From NCBI RefSeq assembly GCF_964340395.1, contig NC_135563.1, positions 4,940,422 to 5,004,421 on the forward strand: a DNA stretch of 64,000 bases. Reading direction: 5' to 3'. Positions 9,804-20,300 of this stretch are shown here, piece after piece. Numbering within the stretch: position 1 is the stretch's first letter; each line of letters begins with the position of its first letter. The DNA comes from Glandiceps talaboti. Lineage: Eukaryota; Hemichordata; Enteropneusta; Spengelidae. The notes below the pieces were generated by a model, which worked only from the letters and a program-made list of their open reading frames with translations, was not told the DNA's origin and ran no database searches. The position numbers and the translations under genes are program-made.

Positions 9804-12800
9804 ATGGCTGATCAACAGAGTACAGAAGTACACCGATCAGTCCGCCAACGACACATGCCAGCTTACCTTGAAGATTATTACTTGGGTGATAATGTTAATT
9901 ATGCCTCACCAGTTGATAAACCAGCAACCCAGTGGGATAGATTAATAAAGGAACGTGGCTTGATAATTGGGGACATTCATCGTAACTGTGATAAAGCAAA
10001 TAAGCTAGTAAGTGAATGTGGAAGTCGCACTATTTTGAGGAAAATTGATTCACGTTTGGAGAAGAATTTGAGTGATCTGAAAGGACTCACTGACACATTG
10101 CTTAACCTTGCTGAAAAATCAGAAAGTCCTCCTGAGGAAATCTATCAAGTCACACAATGCTTCACTGTTACTAGGGCACTGGTTGAAGACTGTCAGGATG
10201 GTATTACAGAAAACCTAGATGCATGAAAGGGAGATGCCCCATCTAGTTTTGGTTCTACTATTAGTACACCGATAAAGACAGAAACAAAGGAGGCAGACTG
10301 TCCTTCTATCTCGTCATCAGTGAGAGAACAAAAACAATCACAACAACTAGATTTATTAGCTCTACACACTGTTCAAGCAAAACAAGAAGATGAGAATAGT
10401 GAACACGCCTCTGTTGCCTCTGATGCATCTATGAAATCAGTGAAAGCTAAAATTAAAGTTGAAGTTGCAACTTTACGAGTGAAACAAGAAAAAGAACGAT
10501 GCAAAGACGAATGTCATTTAAGAGAAGAACAACAACGATTACGTGATGCTGAGCATCAGCTAAAAATACAAAAACAACGAGATGAAGTTGATAGAGTGGC
10601 CCTGGAAGCAGAATTGTGGGATGAATTCAACTACACTCACAACCCAGTATCACAAATCAGACCAGGACTACCAATAGATAAAGTTGTAAGGGGAACCACA
10701 CAACCTGAGATCAGACCAACTAGACATACCGGCCCCATTGGTTCAAGTTCTCCTATAGAAAAACACTTGGAGACACTTTTCCCTACACCGAAGAGGCGAT
10801 CTGACACCCCATATAATAGAATGTCAGACGACAACATGGGAAATGTAAACAGGTTTTTTCAGGGAATAGCCAAGCCATCACTGCCTAAGTTTAATGGTGA
10901 CAAAGCCCAGTTTCAGGACTGGCGTGAACAGTTTGAAGTATTTGTCAACCAAGTAGAGATGCCAGTTCGTTTCAAGATGGTAATGTTAAAGAACTCTTTG
11001 ACTGGTCAACCATTACAACTAGTCAGCAGACTTGGATATACTGATCACCAGTACAAGATGGCACTGACCAAATTAGAACAACGTTATGGTGGTGAAAGAC
11101 GACAACTTCAACATCATTTGAATGCATTGATTGCATTACCAACTGTGAGAGAGGACAACCTGAAGGGTTTAGAGGACCTCACCAATCGTTTGTGTGATAC
11201 TGTAGCCAAGTTAGCCGACTCTGGTCATGAGGCAGAGTTAGTTGGTACCTCCACCCTTTACACACTTGTTCTTCAGAAAGTTCCAGACTCCTTGTTGATA
11301 CAGTACTACGACACTCGTCCACGAACAAGAGAAGACGGATTGTCTGCATTTGTGGACTGGTTGAATCAACAAGTCTGCATACGTCTGGAATTAGCAGAAA
11401 TCAAGGAAAAACCCAGAAAATCACAGATAGAGCCATCAAAGTCATCGACTGGGTACAGAAAACCACAATCAAGCAACACACATTCCAGTGAAGCTACACC
11501 AACTCACTCTGGAAAGTCTAAGACAAACCCAAACAGTTCTAGTGGAATGCCTACATCGACCCCAACTACTGAACTGAGTTGTCCGCTGTGTAAAGAAGCA
11601 CACCACGTCGTCAAGTGCGAACAGTGGAATTCGATCTCAGTGGATGAACGTTGGAAATTGGCAAAAGAAAAAGGACTGTGCTATCGCTGCTTAAAAGCAA
11701 ATCATCGTGGGAGAAATTGTCATGATGCATCCAAGTGTGAGATTGATGGCTGTGTCAGAACACATCATAAGCATCTTCACAAATCAGCAACTCCGAAAGA
11801 AGTCACAACAGTTACTGACTCAGCTCACAATGCTTTTGGAGTGTTGAAGGATGGGAAAGTCATTCCAACAAAGGTGGCCCTCCGTTTAGTTCCTGTATAT
11901 GTAATCGGGAAGGATGGCCAGAAGCAAATGGTGAATGCCTTTCTGGATGATGGATCAGATTCTACCTACATCCGTTCAGATATTGCTGCTGCCTTGAAAT
12001 TAGAGGTAGAAAACAATGAGTTAACAGTATCGACAATGGTAAATCAAGGTACCAAAATTAATAGTGGACTTGTTGCTGTTACTATCGAAAGTCTAGATGG
12101 TCAAACTAGACGAACAGTAGGAGCTCGAACACTAGATACCATGTGTGAGAATCTAACTATCCCTAACTGGCATAACCATCACAAGAAATGGATGCACTTG
12201 GAGGGATTAGACTTCCCAAAACTTCCTGGTCGTAAAACTGTGGACATTCTGATAGGAGCTGACCACCCAGAATTAACCCTCTCTCTTGAGGAACGAGTAG
12301 GAAACCCAGGAGAGCCAGTTGCCAGAAGAACCCCTCTTGGATGGACTTGCATTGGTGCTTACAACGACTCTGATGAATGGAACCATTCTGCCTTTGTTAG
12401 TTCATTCCATGTTTAGTCTGGACAAGACAACGGTCTAGATGAAGCACTACGAAATCTGTGGAACTTGGATGCTTGGGAAACCAAAATAGAGGATGTTCTT
12501 ACAGCAGATGAGCAACTAGCCACTACAAAAACTGTGAAATCTTTGAAACGTATTAATAATCGCTACGAAGTTGCCATACCCTGGAGAGATGAGCAGCCAG
12601 ATCTGCCTGACAATCGTAGATTGGCAGAAAACCGACTGATAAGCCTTGAAAGGGCTTTATCCAAAAAACCTATCTTAGCAGCACGCTATAAAGAAGTAAT
12701 GGAGGCCAACATTCGGAAGGGCTATTTCGAAAAGGTTAATGACAGTGTTGAAAACCTTGGACCCAGTTGGTACCTGCCACACTTTCCAGTAGTACGTGAG

Positions 12801-13400
12801 GATAAAGCCACCACAAAGGTCAGAATTGTATATGACTCGGCTGCCAAGAGTGAAGGAGTATGTCTCAATGATATGATGTTACCAGGTCCAAAGTTACAGT
12901 TGGATGTGGTAGATGTTTTGCTGCGTTTTAGAAGAAGAAGAGTAGCAATCGTTGGTGATATAAAGGAGATGTTCTCACAAGTAGTCATGGCCAAAGAAGA
13001 CCGACCATTTCATAGAATTCTTTGGAGAAACCTTGACTTGGGGAGACCAATTGAAGTGTATGAGGCAACCCGTCTTACATTTGGTGACCGTGCTTCGCCA
13101 TACTTGGCACAGTATGTAGTACGTACCCATGCAGAGACTAATTGCCAGGAGTTTCCATTGGCAGCGACTGTCTGCACTGAAAGCATGTATATGGACGACG
13201 TCATGGATTCACAAGACAGTGATGATGAGGCAATACAAGTCCGTGAGCAACTGACGAGCCTGTTATCAAAAGCTGGATTTCACATACGACGTTGGTGCAG
13301 CAATAGTACATTGGTATTAGAGGGAGTTCCTGAAGAAGAGCGTGCTACAGGTGTCAAGGTTGAGGAGTCAGAACTTCCAAGTATAAAGTTAGATGGGATG
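9804..13400 (+). pseudogene. BEL/Pao gag, protease and reverse transcriptase
   Basis: One frame runs from ATG 9804 (MADQQSTEVHRS) through gag, a coiled-coil region (about 10320-10620), two zinc knuckles (CPLCKEAHHVVKC and CYRCLKANHRGRNC), an aspartic protease (FLDDGSDSTYI) and the reverse transcriptase (IVYDSAAK, YMDDV). It is interrupted by TGA at 10224-10226 and TAG at 12414-12416 and loses frame near 13400. BEL/Pao gag proteins normally continue into pol in one frame, so the stops are taken as disabling mutations rather than programmed sites. Confidence 0.9.
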
Positions 13401-15845
13401 CTTCAACGGACATGTTTGGATTCGATTTCACTGAGCAACCTGCAACTGTCCACACCAAGAGATCTCTTCTCAGCCGTGTTGCAACCTTGTTCGATCCCTT
13501 GCAGTTCCTTGCACCATACATTATTAGAGCTTAGATGTTGTTACAGGAAGCATGGATCTTGGGACTTGGATGGGATGATGAATTTCCTCCAGATTTGTCT
13601 AGTCAGACAACACAATGGTTCTCCGAGTTGCCACTTGTCAGTGAAATGGCCATCCCAAGATGTTATCAGCACTATCCTACAGAGGATACATCTCTTCACA
13701 CCTTTACAGATGCCTCCAGCCAAGCATTTGGAGCAGTGACATATCTTAGAAGTGTGTATGGTGATGGGAGTGTGTCGGTGCGATTTGTCGTTGCAAGGGC
13801 AAAAGTTGCTCCTTTGAAAGCTGTCAGTATACCAAGACTGGAACTGATGGCTGCTTTACTTGGTCTTCGCTTGGCTGCCAGGGTTTCCACTACATTAGGG
13901 ATGCCACTGTCTCAGCATGTTTTTTGGTCAGACAGCATGGATGTGATCCATTGGATTCGCGGACAGTCAAGGAAGTACAAACCATTTGTTGCTCATAGAA
14001 TTGCAGAGATTCAGAGTAAAACAAACCCATCGCAGTGGAACCACGTTCCAGGGAAAATCAACCCAGCTGACCTAGCCACTCGCGGAGTTAGGATGCAAGA
14101 GTTGATCGACGGAAGTCCATGGATGGATGGCCCTGAGTTCCTGTACGGAGGGGAGCACACTTGGCCAAGTACCCCAGTAACGGAATTCATTCATACAGGA
14201 GATGCCTTGAATGATATGTCAAAGACCTGTACTCAAGTAGTGGACACATCTGCAGATTCTGAGTGCAAGTTTCCCATCGACTGCAATAGATTTTCCATCT
14301 GGAGCAGGCTTATCAGAACAACAGCTTGGGTACTGCGGTTCATCAAGTTGATTAAAGCCAAGAATCAAGCTACAAAGTTACAGCCCAATTTGAATATAAC
14401 AGAAATTCAGGTTGCTGAAAAGCTGTGGATAAAACAGATCCAGATGGAGAAGTTTGCAGACACCATCACAAGTCTGGAAAAGGGACAACAGACTAAGATT
14501 GGACCATTGAAGTCCCTCTTACCATTCCTGGATGATGAAGGAATCCTTAGAGTAGGTGGACGTCTTCAGAATTCCGATCTACCTTATAATGCCAAACATC
14601 CAATATTGATTCCATGTCGCAACCACATCGCTACGCTTATTGTTCGACATTATCACAGCAACATTGGTAAACATGCTAAAGGAGTAAATGCTACCTTAGC
14701 GGAGACTCGTCAGAGGTTTTGGATAGTCCATGGTAGAGAGGAAGTTAAGAGAGTTCATAGCGACTGCAAGCCTTGTCACAGACGACGTAAGAAGGTGGCA
14801 GAACAGATCATGGCTCCGTTGCCATACCACAGAATCACCGTACCCATACGAGCATTTGCCAGATCTGGAGTTGACTATGCAGGACCTTTCTACACCAAGT
14901 TAAGGAGACGAGTTGTTGCCAAACGTTACCTATGTCTTTTCACATGCACTACATCGAGAGCTGTCCACTTGGAGCCTGCATATTCCATGGACACAGACAG
15001 TTTCCTCAATGCCTTCTCTATCTAGAATCTAGAATGGTAGCAAGAAGAGGAAAACCTGAAGAAGTCATTTCGGACAACGGAACAAACTTTGTGGGCGCCA
15101 ATAGAGAACTAGGTGAATTGATCTGTGCTATGGACCAGAGCAAGATTATTGATAGTGCTGCCAACCAGGGCATAAAGTGGAAGTTCAACCCACCTTTGGG
15201 ATCTCATCATGGTGGATTGTTTGAATCCTTGATCAAGTCAGTGAAGATTGCTTTAAAGGCAATCCTTGGAAATGCACGAGTAACAGATGAAGAGCTGCAT
15301 ACAGCTATAGTGGAGGTGGAAGGACTGATGAATTCGAGACCTCTTACATATTGCAGCAATGACCCCACGGATGAGCCTGTTCTCACACCTAACCACTTTC
15401 TGTATGGTCAAGCCAGCTAGCTCCACATATAGTGGATGAAGATGCCTATAGTCCACGACATCGATGGCGCTTTGTTCAGGACCTGGTAAACCAAGTTTGG
15501 CAGAGGTGGAATAGAGAGTATTTGTCGCTTCTCCAGAATCGGGGCAAGTGGTGGACTGAACATTCTGATCTGAAGGTAAACGACATTGTTACATTAGTGA
15601 ACCCTTCAAACCCCAGAGGACATTGGCCTCTTGGCCGCATTCTGGAAACATATCCAGGTGAAGATGGTCATGTTCGCACAGTCAAAGTGACATCTGGTGG
15701 CAAGACATTCATCAGACCTATCACAAAGCTTTGTCCTATGGAAGTAGAAGTAACTACGAATGAGGAAGTGACCAAACCAGTCGGTCAGGGAGGGGAGGAT
15801 GGAGCTACGAAGACTAAGTCTAGCGCCCTCTCTGGCAAAGAGTAG
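13400..15845 (+). pseudogene. BEL/Pao RNase H and integrase
   Basis: RNase H starts with FTDASSQAFGAV and LELMAALLGL. Integrase has the HHCC-like zinc part (RHYHSNIG, CKPCHRRR), a DDE core (GVDYAGPF, SDNGTNFVGAN, HHGGLFESLIK with Glu) and the BEL C-terminal block (DLKVNDIVTLV, WPLGRILETYPGEDG). Breaks are a TAG at 13532-13534, a frame change near 15020 where TCTAGAA is tandemly duplicated, and another at 15410-15425 where AGCT is duplicated. Small tandem duplications thus explain two of the frame losses. Confidence 0.88.
15785..15799 (+). promoter_or_regulatory. Polypurine tract of BEL/Pao element
   Basis: An AGGGAGGGGAGGA-type purine run lies immediately before the 3' LTR. It would prime plus-strand synthesis. 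Confidence 0.8.
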
Positions 15846-16151
15846 GAGTTTCCGTCTTCTTTATAAAAACACGCTTCAAACTGGACGTCTTTTTGCCGTC
15901 ACATTGCCAAAAGGGCAAAACATCGAGTTTTACAGCCACAAACCTGACAGTAATAGCCACAATACCTTTCAAGGATGTACCAAGGTGGTGGTGGCGGTGA
16001 GCATAACGATTACAATAGCATATAGTGAACTGCAAAGTACTGTTAGACATTTTTACAAGTTCTTGTTTATAGTTCTAGTTTACATTCGTTATTGTGTTAG
16101 TGTTACAACGTATACAGTCCTCAAAGTTGACATTAGCCTTTCGACACAACA
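15800..16151 (+). repeat. 3' LTR of BEL/Pao element
   Basis: The 352-bp copy of the 5' LTR, followed by the second TTCT target duplication. Host coding sequence resumes directly after it on the minus strand. Confidence 0.95.
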
Positions 16152-16504
16152 TTCTCCTTGCTGTACCTGTGGTTGGATTTTTACCACGCTTGCTAAATTT
16201 TGTGCAAACTTCACATCCACTCAATCTTGGATGCTTACACCACCAATTTGCAACTAATAATTTAGAACTAAAACATTTTCCTGAAGTTGTAGCTACATTG
16301 AAACGCCCTATGGTTTTTTTCGCATTTGTGGCAGAATATTTTTGGATAAACATCAGTATCACTGAACTCAGTAAGACCAAAATATGTCGATAACTCTTGG
16401 GTGTAATCGACACACTGAAATACAGGTGTACACCTGATTTTGTCACCACAAATTCTACAACTATTATTAAGTACATACTTATGAAAGTCGAGGTTATGAG
16501 CCAT
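16152..16504 (-). CDS. RAG1-like amino-terminal zinc domain exon
   Basis: It starts at ATG 16504. The peptide has CRICGDKI, then FCHKCEKNHRAF, a Trp/Cys/His stretch (NWWCKHP) and GCEVCTKFSKRGK. This spacing and content matches the segment of RAG1 just before its RING (CRICG ... FCHNC ... W.PH.P.C.IC). The frame continues only a few codons past the BEL insertion point before a stop. The frame leading into the RING exon is offset, so a one- or two-base indel lies near 16170-16190 or an unseen small intron was present. It is about 118 codons up to the insertion. Confidence 0.78.
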
Positions 16505-17223
16505 TCTTCACCAAAAAGAAAATCGTCCAAGACAAATTATGGTCATCAGAAGTGTCCACTAGCTACGCGCCTACTACGAGTACTACGATGTGTCGTCAAA
16601 CTCAAATAAAAATAAGGCGCCCTTTATTATGTCACACATAAACAAAGGATGGTTACCATGGAACGACATTCGAAGGTCGCGGCTGGGAAATCCCGACCGC
16701 GGCTAGGCTCAATGTAAACACCGACCTCTCAAGCACACAATGAATCATACTTCAAGATAAAATTATGTTGAACATCGTAAAAAAATATTTTTGAGTACAA
16801 GGAGTCATAAATTACACGGCAACGATCGAAAATATTCGATACTTGCGACATTTGCTCTCAAATTTGAATGTGTTCGTTCACACATCGTAGTCGATCAGCA
16901 TTAAGCATTCACGTCATTCGCCATATTCCACACACGAATGGATTCCTCCGAATGGTCCAGAATCAAATTCGACGTGATTCGTCTCATATATACTGCCATA
17001 TTTGGTAATTATCGACAACAAAAGCAAATTCCGAATAAGTCCGAGACTGTGGTTGCCCTTAACAGATTCTACCGTTGGGGGCAGGAGAGAGACTATGCGA
17101 ATATTTTTTGGGTATTTCACAACTCCAACTAGTATATCGATAACACACGATTTAAACAGACGTTAAGTACGCTTGTAATTGCGCTCAATATCTCCATTCG
17201 ACGAAGTGTGCAACAACTGAGAG
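16505..17223. promoter_or_regulatory. Intergenic region between divergent genes
   Basis: About 720 bp separate the start of the minus-strand RAG1-like gene from the plus-strand arylsulfatase start, so it presumably holds both promoters. The part from 16620 to 16700 is GC-richer and CpG-containing. No TATA box or known element could be assigned with confidence. Confidence 0.4.
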
Positions 17224-17341
17224 ATGGAGGTTTATAAACTGTTGTATGCATTCCTAATTGGTTTTGGGCTGTGCTATTTTGGACATTGCCATCAACAAGA
17301 AAGAAAGCCAAATATTGTATATGTGTTAGCTGATGATCTTG
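17224..17341 (+). CDS. Arylsulfatase exon 1
   Basis: ATG 17224 is followed by a hydrophobic signal peptide ([18 protein letters not shown]) and [13 protein letters not shown], the first calcium-binding Asp pair. The donor is G|GTAAGT at 17342. Confidence 0.93.
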
Positions 17342-20300
17342 GTAAGTTGAATTGCTTTTATTTGAAGCAAGATTGGCAGACTATGCTTAACTATATTATG
17401 CACGCATACCTTCGAGTCGATTCTTGTATCAAATCTTGAATTATTAATAGTAGTATAGTATATGAGGCCATTTGGCCACTTTTTCGACATCCCTCATTTT
17501 TTCACCTATTATAAGGCAAAATAAGTCTTAAAACTGTATTTAGATCAATTTTAGAACCAGTTTAAACCAGTTTAAAGCGACATACCTCTTATTTAATCAA
17601 TTTTAAGGCAAATAAACCCTTAGTAACACATAGCTAGCTTCGCTCCAAATAGCTCTATCCTGTTTTACCTAAAAATAAATGGTATAATCTATTGAAAAGC
17701 CAATTTAAGCCATATGAATAGAGCAGTGTAGTCTATTGTGAATACATTGTTGTTTAGTCATAGTCCATTATTTGTATGAATACACTGATATACAATAAAT
17801 GGTATAATCTATTGAAAAGCCAATTTAAGCCATATGAATAGAGCAGTGTAGTCTATTGTGAATACATTGTTGTTTAGTCATAGTCCATTATTTGTATGAA
17901 TACACTCAGTCGCCAGCCAGCGTAACAGCTTGAAGGATATCTAGACAAAGATTAATGGATTTCAATAGAATGTTTACAATAAAACTATTTATGGGTTCGT
18001 GACTTGCTTGATAATAGTGTGTACCACTGGAGTATAAATTATCTCACCATGGCTTTTTACTTTGGGTTTAAGTATGCGTCCCGAATTCGTCAGAAAATCG
18101 GTATTCTTAAATGTAATTCCAAATTTTGTCATGCTGGTGTAAAAGAAGAGATGTCAATAAAAGTTTGGATGTTTACAGTATCTAAAATGGTGGACTCTAG
18201 TGAAAGTTACGGCGAGTTGAAAATGTTGAAAAAAAGGTCGCTGGTGTTATACCCACTGACTAACAGTGTAACCTAATTTACATAGGATTTACCCATAATG
18301 CCGTTCGGTTTCTGTGAACAAGAAAAAAACCCAAATTGATGAGAATTACACAAATTTAATTAAAATTTAATGGTTTTAATTATATAATTATTAATCTATA
18401 ATTAGTTGTATGTTTGTACAGTATTTTCAACAACATTAACTGTTAATAAAAGTATTAAAACACCCAAACAACTACACCCAAACTGTAGATAGAGTTTTAC
18501 TGTCAACTTTATCACATATATAGAAAGTCAACTTATAAATTGGCGCATGCCGAAGCACCGCTATGGTTTCAGAAACTGTCAGCCGACGACGGGTAAGTGT
18601 ACTCGTGTGGGTACCGACCTAAGACAGGCGTAGCGAGAAACCATAGCACCTAGTGCTTGGCCCCTGTTGTAACAGACAAAAAATTTTGTGTACACATAAC
18701 ATAGTTAAAATTGTTATGTGTACACAAAGTCTCGATCTCAATAAATAATTGAAATTGGCAATTAACTAAAAGTAATTAAACCCGTACTAATTGTACGAGA
18801 GTAAATTGAGATTTGATTGACACCAAAAAAATAGAAAAGAAAAAAGTCTGTTACAACAGTGCACTGAGTTTCTTTTTTTAATTTTTTAAACATATTGATA
18901 ACATAAACATAGTAACACTACCAATCAAACTATATGTAGTATACTATGACTAACGTTTACCTAAATCAACGTGACCATATGCTAACGTGTTACGATGATC
19001 GAGAACATAACGTTTATCATTGAAGCAACTTAGAGAAGTCTTATTGATTGTATAACTACTGATCTGATGATTTATTGATCGAATAGTATTCATGGAATGT
19101 TTTATTTGTAAATTTTCAAAAAGGACAGTCTTATATTCTTCGTGAGTAATATTCTTTTTAACAACTATCTTTTTCATTCCTTTAGCTTTTCGAGTTGATG
19201 AAGTTTCTGTGATATAAGAATACATTTTACTTCGAAGTCCAATAAATTCAGTGATTGGTAAACCAGCACATTCATCTTTCATTTTACCGATTATCTTTTT
19301 ATTATAATCAAAATAGTATGGACTTTCAGATGAGTAATCACTATTATCGAACAGGTCTTTGTCTTGATAAAAATCTTTGTAGGGATCAACGGCTTGAATT
19401 TCGTACATTAATGAGTCGGTATCTGTGAATAACAACTTGGCTAATGAACCATATTTTTCTTTGATATAGTTGTAATGAAAGTCATACATTAAAGTTTTGG
19501 ACAAATCAAGAATACTCATCCCAACATATAAAGGTTGGTTTAAAGTTAATCTTTCCTTTTTATTTTCAACAGCAACCAATCCTTTAGTTATAATTTTTTG
19601 CGTAACAAACGTTGGTTTAGATACTAATTTTCTGATTTGTTTTTCCGTTGTACATAATTTTATATTACGATGCTTACGTACATTCATCATGGTTCGTCCA
19701 AATACAGAGTTATTCATTAGTTTGAAGAAATCTTTTTCGAAGGCATTTTTAGCTTTCTTTCTTTTTTCCGTGTTAAATAAAATGTATTGGGACATCCACT
19801 TTGATTGGTTAAACTCAATAGCTCTATGGATTTTAGTGACTTTTAAACTGAGTGATAAATATTGTTTTAAGTTTTGGAAATGAAGTACGTAATTCCTTTT
19901 TAGTTTCAAAGTTGTAGTTAATTTCTCTATATTTCCGCATTTGATATTAAATAAGTCACGTATCTTTTCATTATGTGGTGATAACATGTCTTCAGTAATA
20001 CATAATTTATCAGGTGCTAAAGGATAATCATTGTGGAGATCATGCAACTCGTTAAGATATTCAAGATCAACTTCAAGGATTAATCCACGATCACTTTCAT
20101 TGGTGTACTTACTTAAGCCAAGCTCATTTACATCAACCCATTTAAATCCATCCGTTGGTAAAGCTTGAACCATTGCCCAACCATATAGATTATTTGCATC
20201 TAAATACATGATATATTTTGATTCTTGAGTAGGATCATAATCTTTCATGTATGGATTGTTTGCCTTTGCATGACCAGCGGATATATAAGAGATACCACCA

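Larger units (their letters stand above)
9293..16151 (+). mobile_element. BEL/Pao LTR retrotransposon, recent but defective
   Basis: 6,859 bp bounded by 352-bp direct LTRs (TG...CA) and a 4-bp target duplication TTCT (9289-9292 and 16152-16155). A primer binding site follows the 5' LTR and a purine-rich tract precedes the 3' LTR. The gag-pol order is gag, CCHC knuckle, aspartic protease, reverse transcriptase, RNase H, integrase, typical of BEL/Pao. I count two in-frame stops and at least three frame changes, so it is not autonomous. The LTRs differ at only about two positions, so insertion is recent relative to the host gene it split. Confidence 0.95.
1173..16504 (-). pseudogene. RAG1-like (N-RAG-TP type) DDE transposase gene, interrupted
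   Basis: On the minus strand, about a dozen exons encode in order: a RAG1-like amino-terminal zinc domain (CRICG ... FCHKC ... W.H ... GCEVC), a C3HC4 RING plus following Cys/His finger, and a DDE-like core. The core has candidate catalytic Asp in GGDKGG (exon 6476-6718), Asp in MGDYEYL (exon 6092-6168) and Glu in FLGENGVEAIHHK (exon 1173-1447). This domain order matches the N-RAG-TP group of invertebrate mobile elements related to RAG1. Most introns have GT-AG ends and compatible phases. Damage: a BEL/Pao element between the first two domains, a frame change there, TAG at 6702-6700, and a Penelope-like insertion in an intron. No terminal inverted repeats were found, so it may be either a decayed mobile copy or a decayed host gene. 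Identification of domains is firm; the RAG1 relationship is by motif comparison from memory. Confidence 0.75.

Noticed and set aside
18004-18276. 90-codon frame near the left Polinton end
   Set aside because: No motif, no promoter-like element before it and not clearly protein-like.
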